10,993 nt of DNA from Spirochaeta sp. (GTDB lineage Bacteria > Spirochaetota > Spirochaetia > UBA9216). The stretch is taken from positions 1-10,993 of the forward strand of contig DMKD01000256.1 in the NCBI GenBank assembly GCA_003454605.1. The letters run 5' to 3'. The notes under the pieces are model-generated. The model was not told the origin of the DNA, searched no databases, and was given only the letters and a program-made list of their open reading frames with translations. The position numbers and the translations under genes were made by a program. Shown piece by piece: positions 7,389 to 10,993 of the stretch (its first letter is position 1; every line of letters starts with the position of its first letter).

Positions 7389-7763
7389 TTATTTGCGGCT
7401 TTTATAAGAAACATTTTCATCCCACTGCTTTTCTTTAAAACCGACAAGCACTGTTTCTTCATTGACCAACAGGGGGCGCTTGATAAGCATGCCGTCGCCT
7501 GCAAGAAGTTCTGCAACTTCATCAAGACTCATCGAATCAAGCTTATCCTTCAAACCAAGCTCCCGATACCTTTTACCAGATGTATTGAAAAATTTCTTAA
7601 AGGGGAGACCGCTTTTTTCAATCATCTTTTTTAATAGAGCTGCGTCAGGCGCATCCTCTACAATGTGGATCGATGAGTACTCCACCTTATTTTCATCCAT
7701 CCATTTCAAAGCCTTCCTGCAGGTTGAACATTTTGGGTACTGGTAAATAATGTTTTCAGACAT
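7389..7763 (-). CDS. ArsC/Spx-family thioredoxin-fold protein (YffB/MgsR-like)
   Basis: A 124-residue cytoplasmic protein of the arsenate reductase/Spx family, near the usual 115-130. The redox motif CSTC is at residues 12-15, within YPKCSTCRKALKW, followed by a helix and, near the end, KRPLLV at 95-100 with the family's cis-proline region. Members either reduce a substrate with glutathione (ArsC, YffB-like) or bind RNA polymerase alpha as redox-sensing regulators (Spx, MgsR). I cannot separate these from sequence alone, and there are no ars genes nearby. I chose the ATG at 7763 because AGGAGAG precedes it by 3 nt and the protein then starts in register with the family. A longer frame to 7811 would add 16 unrelated residues. 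The start overlaps the yaaA stop by 8 nt, so the two genes form an operon. Confidence 0.88.
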   Translation of the reverse strand: MSENIIYQYPKCSTCRKALKWMDENKVEYSSIHIVEDAPDAALLKKMIEKSGLPFKKFFNTSGKRYRELGLKDKLDSMSLDEVAELLAGDGMLIKRPLLVNEETVLVGFKEKQWDENVSYKSRK

Positions 7764-8553
7764 ATTCTCTCCTAATATATATCCAGTTGCTGTCACTGCT
7801 GTGATCAGCACTGAACCTGTACTCTCCGACTGCCATCGACTTGAGTGCTTCAGGCTCGCTGATTTTATCCTGAAGAATCATCCTTACCATTTGCCCTCTT
7901 GCTGTTTTTGAATACATTCCTATAGTTTTGAGTATATTGTTATTCTGCTCTTTGAAGGAAATTGAGATCACCGGGTTAGGTAGAATTGCTTTGTCAACGG
8001 CTTTCATATATTCGCCGGATGCCAGATTCAGAATCGGCACATTTACATCTTTCAGCATCTCCTCTTCTGCAAGCCTGAAGGCAAGCCTGTCCTTCCAGAA
8101 CGATAATAGCTTCTGCCTACTATCAATGTGAAGCGGCGTTTTCATCTCGAGCCTGTAAGCTTCGATACCGTCAAAAGGTTTCAGCAGACCGTACATACCT
8201 GAAAGGATTCTAAGATGACTCTGAGCAAACCGCAGTTCAACTTTACCAAGCACTGTGAAATCTATTGCCTTGAAAACGGTGCCGCTGTAGGCAGCAGCTG
8301 CAGGCCGTGTTTTACCTGCAGCAGTTCCGAAATTACCAATCATCCGCATTACTCCGGCAGAGATTGCAGGACTGATATTCATCAGAGATTCCAGTTCTTG
8401 CTGTTTCAATTTACTGAGCTTTTCATTTATCCAGACTGACTCCGAGGTAAAAAAAGGTTTTCCCCATCCATCTACATCTTTCAGCCGCTGAATATCGACC
8501 GACAGCTCAGATTCGAAGTCCATTTGTTTTGTGGGCGAAATCAGAAGAATCAT
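7756..8553 (-). CDS. yaaA: Peroxide stress protein YaaA (UPF0246/DUF328 family)
   Basis: A 265-residue protein close in length to E. coli YaaA (258). Hallmarks are ISPTKQMDF (5-13), AYSGTVFKAID (88-98), the signature LRILSGMYGLLKPFDG (114-129) followed by EAYRLEMKTPL (131-141), NLASGEYMKAV (176-186) and YSKTARGQM (214-222). YaaA lowers intracellular free iron and DNA damage under hydrogen peroxide stress and binds DNA; its biochemical activity is not fully settled. The ATG at 8553 gives the family N-terminus MILLISPTK. A TTG at 8592 in the same frame would add 13 foreign residues and lies inside the promoter. No Shine-Dalgarno precedes the ATG; instead a perfect TATAAT ends 6 nt before it, implying a leaderless mRNA. 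It overlaps the ArsC/Spx-like gene by 8 nt. Confidence 0.93.
   Translation of the reverse strand: MILLISPTKQMDFESELSVDIQRLKDVDGWGKPFFTSESVWINEKLSKLKQQELESLMNISPAISAGVMRMIGNFGTAAGKTRPAAAAYSGTVFKAIDFTVLGKVELRFAQSHLRILSGMYGLLKPFDGIEAYRLEMKTPLHIDSRQKLLSFWKDRLAFRLAEEEMLKDVNVPILNLASGEYMKAVDKAILPNPVISISFKEQNNNILKTIGMYSKTARGQMVRMILQDKISEPEALKSMAVGEYRFSADHSSDSNWIYIRREYV
7767..7773 (-). promoter_or_regulatory. Shine-Dalgarno deciding the ArsC/Spx-like start
   Basis: AGGAGAG on the minus strand ends 3 nt before the ATG at 7763 (AGGAG itself ends 5 nt before it) and lies within the final codons of yaaA. It makes 7763 the preferred start over the upstream in-frame start at 7811. Confidence 0.75.
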
Positions 8554-8559
8554 GCCGGG

Positions 8560-8588
8560 ATTATACTTCAGTCGAGGGGCAATAGCAA
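8560..8588 (-). promoter_or_regulatory. yaaA promoter placed to give a leaderless mRNA
   Basis: Minus strand: TTGCTA (-35, 4 of 6) at 8588-8583, a 17-bp spacer, and a perfect TATAAT (-10) at 8565-8560. Six bases (CCCGGC) then separate it from the ATG at 8553. With the usual -10 to +1 distance, transcription would start on the A of the ATG. This is the best-formed sigma70-type promoter in the window. Confidence 0.65.
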
Positions 8589-8624
8589 TCAAAGGCGGAT
8601 CTTGAGGGCTATCCCGAATACTGT

Positions 8625-8654
8625 GATAAGGTGCGATTCAGACTGATACCTTAT
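8625..8654. repeat. Inverted repeat upstream of yaaA (ATAAGGT / ACCTTAT)
   Basis: ATAAGGT at 8626-8632 and its exact complement ACCTTAT at 8648-8654 flank a 15-nt spacer. The spacer holds a second small palindrome, TCAG-A-CTGA, at 8638-8646. It lies about 40 bp upstream of the yaaA -35. No T-run follows on either strand, so an operator or RNA structure is more likely than an intrinsic terminator. Confidence 0.4.
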
Positions 8655-8669
8655 ATCTGGTAACAGATA
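8654..8669. repeat. Short perfect hairpin, TATCTG-GTAA-CAGATA
   Basis: Six base pairs close a GTAA tetraloop. The stem is AT-rich and lacks a T-tract, so it is weak as a terminator for the methyltransferase gene ending at 8716. It abuts the preceding inverted repeat. Confidence 0.35.
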
Positions 8670-8674
8670 ACTAA

Positions 8675-8700
8675 ACCGTTACAAATGCATATTACCGTTA
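8675..8700. repeat. Direct repeat ACCGTTA x2, 19 bp apart
   Basis: ACCGTTA occurs at 8675-8681 and 8694-8700, starts 19 bp apart, roughly two helical turns. This would suit a protein binding one DNA face. It sits just downstream of the methyltransferase stop and about 90 bp upstream of the yaaA -35. It may be chance in a short intergenic stretch. Confidence 0.3.
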
Positions 8701-8715
8701 AACCGGCGTCGGGCA

Positions 8716-9684
8716 TCAGCACCTGTTTGCAATTATTATCTTCAAACCCCTGCCATCTTCAACGGGAGCAAAATCCTCCGGCGGCTGTATCCTTCTGAGC
8801 TCAGTGAAATCGGGCAGATTCTCTATGATCATTGTTTCAAAATCTTCCCATGACCAGCCGGGGCTGTTTTGGGTCAGCATTAGAAGCCCGCCCGGTTTAA
8901 GCATTTCAGGCAGTCGCCTGAGCAGGCGAGGGTAATCCTTCAGCATCAAGAAGCTTCCCTTCTGACTCGGCGGCGGATCAGCGATGATAATATTGTAAGG
9001 TCCCTCCTTCTTCAATTTTCCTATAGACTTGAAAATATCATGAGGCAGAAACTTTGCCTGCCCATTGTATCCGCCGGGTATTCGGTCGTGATTTAAGCGG
9101 TGATTCCTCTTACCGATATCAAGTGAGCGGCGGTTTTTATCAATATTGACGACCCTTGAAGCACCGGCAGAAAGTGCAACTGCCGAGAGTGCACAGGTAT
9201 AGGCGAAGAGGTTCAGCACAGTTATCTCGGCGATTTCAGTGCTCCCGCCATCAGCGGTCTTCATAAGCGCTACTCTCTCCCGAATTAGTTCACGGCCCGT
9301 CCTCATGTCTGGAAAAAAGCCGGGATTCTGACCGCGAAACGGATGTAGAAAAAACTTCAGCCCGGCTTCCGCGATTATCATTTCGTCAGGTATATCACCC
9401 TCCGATAGACGTGTTACAGCAGGCCTTATCGACCGGTCCTGAATTAATATCGGACAGCCGCTAAATAATTCATTCAGCACCGAGGTCATCTCTGCAATCT
9501 CTGCATCAGAATATTTACAGTATATTGTCGCAAAGATCAGCGGTGGATAAAAATCAATATTCAGATCAGCAAAACCCGGGGCTTTTCCGCCCCGACCGTT
9601 AAGCAGCCTCGCGGGAAAAGCTGGTAGGCTGTTGGATTTATCGGAAAGAAGTTCTTTCAGTTTCTGAAACGAAGCAGCAGTCAT
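8716..9684 (-). CDS. Class I SAM-dependent methyltransferase, RlmI-like, probably acting on rRNA
   Basis: A 322-residue protein from the ATG at 9684. Residue numbers here count from an in-frame TTG five codons upstream (9699). The N-terminal part (about 45-125) resembles the small RNA-binding domain that precedes the catalytic domain in RlmI-type enzymes. FFPDMRTGRELI (128-139) is the conserved entry to the catalytic domain. SAM-binding motif I is VLNLFAYTCALSAVALSAG (161-179), with acidic Asp187 ending the next strand. Motif IV is DPPPSQ (241-246). RlmI makes m5C in 23S rRNA. The PUA domain found at the N-terminus of RlmI is absent, and I see no catalytic cysteine placed as in RlmI that I could assign with confidence, so base and site are open. 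No Shine-Dalgarno precedes either start; -10-like hexamers lie immediately upstream. Confidence 0.85.
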   Translation of the reverse strand: MTAASFQKLKELLSDKSNSLPAFPARLLNGRGGKAPGFADLNIDFYPPLIFATIYCKYSDAEIAEMTSVLNELFSGCPILIQDRSIRPAVTRLSEGDIPDEMIIAEAGLKFFLHPFRGQNPGFFPDMRTGRELIRERVALMKTADGGSTEIAEITVLNLFAYTCALSAVALSAGASRVVNIDKNRRSLDIGKRNHRLNHDRIPGGYNGQAKFLPHDIFKSIGKLKKEGPYNIIIADPPPSQKGSFLMLKDYPRLLRRLPEMLKPGGLLMLTQNSPGWSWEDFETMIIENLPDFTELRRIQPPEDFAPVEDGRGLKIIIANRC

Positions 9685-9690
9685 TACATC

Positions 9691-9724
9691 AATATACAAT
9701 ATTTATGTTATAGTGTGTTGTGAA
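9691..9724 (-). promoter_or_regulatory. Candidate methyltransferase promoter(s) overlapping the MFS start
   Basis: Two overlapping minus-strand readings exist. TTCACA (5 of 6 to TTGACA) at 9724-9719, 17 bp, then TATTGT at 9701-9696 would start transcription near 9689, a 5-nt leader. TATATT (5 of 6) at 9696-9691 would start exactly at the ATG at 9684. Both give an almost or fully leaderless mRNA. The -35 of the first lies on the first codons of the MFS gene. Confidence 0.45.
9706..9714 (+). promoter_or_regulatory. Candidate extended -10 promoter of the MFS gene, leaderless geometry
   Basis: TG-T-TATAGT forms an extended -10 (hexamer 5 of 6 to TATAAT). The -35 region is poor, which an extended -10 can tolerate. 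Only 5 nt separate the hexamer from the GTG at 9720, so the transcript would begin at about the start codon. Confidence 0.5.
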
Positions 9725-10934
9725 CGAAAACTGTAAAGATCTGCAATACTATAAATTTTCCGCCTATGGTTTCCTGAAAAACCTTCGCTTCTTTGAACCC
9801 TTCTTCATCCTGTTTCTTCTATCAAGGGATTTTAGCTATATTCAAATCGGCACACTCTACGCTATCCGTGAGGTGGCAATAAATATAATTGAGATACCCA
9901 CCGGGATTTTTGCAGATGTCTGGGGACGCAAGAAAACGATGCTGGCATCTTTTATATCATATATAATTGCATTTATTATCCTCTACCGCTCGCAGTCCTA
10001 CATCATCCTTGCTGTTGCAATGATCTTCTATGCTTTCGGCGACGCATGCCGTACCGGCACACATAAGGCTATGATCTTTGATTACATCAACTCTAAGGGT
10101 TGTGGCGACAGAAAATCCTGGTATTACGGCAACACGAGAGCATGGTCCCAGCGGGGCTCGGCCCTAAGCGCTCTATTCGCAGGAATTCTGGTGTTCTGGC
10201 AGGGTGACTACTCATCCATTTTTCTCTATTCCATCATCCCCTATGTTCTGGACTTCATACTGATTCTATCCTATCCGGCTTATCTTGATAAAAGCGGGGA
10301 TAAAAACCCGGGAACCAAAGCCGTGCTTAAAGCCTCGCTGAACGCATTGAAAAACCGTTTTGTTTTAAAAAAAGTAGTCAGCGTATCACTTTTTTCCGGC
10401 TACTATAAGGCGGTAAAAGACTACCTCCAGCCGGTACTGCAATCAGCTGCACTGGCGATGCCTTTATTTATAGATAAGACTGAAGAACAGCGATCCGCTG
10501 TAACCATCGGTCTTGTTTACACGGTTATCTATTTCCTGACCTCACAGGCTTCAAGCAGGGCTGGAAAGATTCACAACAGGTTTAAAAATGCCGCCGCAAT
10601 ACTATTCTATACTTTGATGATTGGAGTCGGTGCAGGGGTTGCCGGAGGGATACTGTACTACTTCAACATGCCCTGGCTGGCTGCGGCTGCATTTCTTTTG
10701 ATCTTTCTGCTCCAAAACATCAGAAAACCCATCGGAATAGGCTTTCTTGGAGACAGTATAGAGCCTCAGATTCTTGCAACAGTTCTTTCAGTCGAGAGCC
10801 AGAGTCAGACCCTCTGGACCGCCTTCTTCGCCATCATAATTGGCACAGCGGCTCAATTGATAAATCTTCCGGCAGCACTGGTTATTTGTTCAGCGGGGCT
10901 TTTTATAGTCGGGCTGTTTACCAGGCAGAATTAA
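9720..10934 (+). CDS. Major facilitator superfamily (MFS) transporter
   Basis: A 404-residue membrane protein of about 12 hydrophobic segments, the standard MFS size. Motif A, GIFADVWGRKK at residues 62-72, lies in the loop between TM2 and TM3 (G..aD..GRk). It follows the sequence NIIEIPT, a pattern common in bacterial drug/metabolite antiporter-like MFS proteins. A polar central loop (about 186-210, with several Lys) divides the two six-helix halves. The substrate is unknown; an efflux role is the usual guess. The GTG at 9720 is the start because an in-frame TAG at 9711-9713 closes the frame upstream and the first internal ATG is at residue 74, after TM2. No Shine-Dalgarno is present. The gene diverges from the methyltransferase across 35 bp, and its TAA overlaps the stop of the convergent gene. 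Confidence 0.88.
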   Translation: MNENCKDLQYYKFSAYGFLKNLRFFEPFFILFLLSRDFSYIQIGTLYAIREVAINIIEIPTGIFADVWGRKKTMLASFISYIIAFIILYRSQSYIILAVAMIFYAFGDACRTGTHKAMIFDYINSKGCGDRKSWYYGNTRAWSQRGSALSALFAGILVFWQGDYSSIFLYSIIPYVLDFILILSYPAYLDKSGDKNPGTKAVLKASLNALKNRFVLKKVVSVSLFSGYYKAVKDYLQPVLQSAALAMPLFIDKTEEQRSAVTIGLVYTVIYFLTSQASSRAGKIHNRFKNAAAILFYTLMIGVGAGVAGGILYYFNMPWLAAAAFLLIFLLQNIRKPIGIGFLGDSIEPQILATVLSVESQSQTLWTAFFAIIIGTAAQLINLPAALVICSAGLFIVGLFTRQN

Positions 10935-10993
10935 GTCCTCTTATACTCAAGCTTCCCGTCTATAAAGGTCATATCGACAAGAACCTCATTCAG
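10931..10993 (-). CDS. C-terminal fragment of a gene cut by the window end, possibly an amidohydrolase
   Basis: The minus strand is open from the window edge to a TAA at 10933-10931, encoding LNEVLVDMTFIDGKLEYKRT (20 residues). The pattern V-x-M-T-F-I-D-G-K-x-x-Y-x-R resembles the last beta strand and tail of metal-dependent amidohydrolases (YtcJ-like, with 'T.VDGKVVY'), but 20 residues cannot establish this. The stop overlaps the MFS stop through the shared TTAA at 10931-10934. That such a coherent peptide ends exactly at the MFS stop makes a real gene likely. Confidence 0.55.
   Translation of the reverse strand: MNEVLVDMTFIDGKLEYKRT

Noticed and set aside
7764..7811. Longer start for the ArsC/Spx-like protein
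   Set aside because: It would add 16 residues foreign to the family and deepen the overlap with yaaA, while the ATG at 7763 has an excellent Shine-Dalgarno.
8554..8592. TTG start for YaaA at 8592
   Set aside because: The extra 13 residues do not match the family N-terminus, there is no Shine-Dalgarno, and the stretch contains the -35/-10 promoter.
8701..8715. GC-rich stretch after the methyltransferase stop as a terminator stem
   Set aside because: GCCCGACGCCGG does not fold into a clean stem and is followed by only three T residues.
9685..9699. TTG start for the methyltransferase at 9699
   Set aside because: It lacks a Shine-Dalgarno and lies within the predicted -10 region; the ATG at 9684 fits the promoter geometry better. 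It is not excluded if transcription starts further upstream.
1..10993. tRNA, rRNA, CRISPR, insertion sequences, phage or toxin-antitoxin modules
   Set aside because: No cloverleaf, regularly spaced repeats, transposase, integrase or terminal inverted repeats were seen, and the coding density leaves no space for large RNA genes.

Overview
The window holds ten complete protein-coding genes and two fragments at the edges, packed at well over 95% coding. I see no rRNA, tRNA, CRISPR array, insertion sequence or phage gene. The base composition is moderate (my estimate is mid-40s % GC). A signal peptide plus a predicted beta-strand-rich secreted protein, and an RND-type exporter, suggest a diderm (Gram-negative type) bacterium. 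The gene families and the look of the secreted protein remind me of free-living Spirochaetota, but no marker gene fixes the phylum, so this is a weak inference.

Layout. Positions 1-2210 run leftward: a bacterial GH3-family adenylating enzyme, then a low-molecular-weight protein tyrosine phosphatase (LMW-PTP) 3 nt downstream, then the start of another gene overlapping the phosphatase by 11 nt. A 174-bp AT-rich divergent region (2211-2384) separates these from a rightward operon: a HAD phosphatase, a 776-residue MMPL/HAE3 (RND superfamily) exporter starting with TTG, and a membrane-anchored CapA-type metallophosphatase whose ATG overlaps the exporter stop (ATGA). This operon ends 3 bp from the stop of a leftward gene for a secreted protein of unknown function.

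Region 7389-9684 also runs leftward: an ArsC/Spx-family thioredoxin-fold protein, the peroxide-stress protein YaaA (8-nt overlap with the former), and an RlmI-like SAM methyltransferase lacking the PUA domain. A rightward MFS transporter (9720-10934) diverges from the methyltransferase across only 35 bp, and its stop codon overlaps the stop of a leftward gene cut by the window end.

How they may work together. HAD, MMPL exporter and CapA-like protein look like one envelope export or remodelling unit, and the divergent GH3 enzyme could make an acyl-amide product for it; that link is inference from position alone. YaaA and the ArsC/Spx-like protein form a plausible redox/iron-stress pair.

The most distinctive signal is in translation initiation. 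The genes for YaaA, the methyltransferase and the MFS transporter have no recognisable Shine-Dalgarno sequence, but each has a -10-like hexamer 5-6 nt upstream of the start codon, which is the geometry of leaderless mRNAs. GH3, HAD, MMPL, the secreted protein and the ArsC/Spx-like gene have ordinary Shine-Dalgarno sites. I found no clearly novel multi-gene system.
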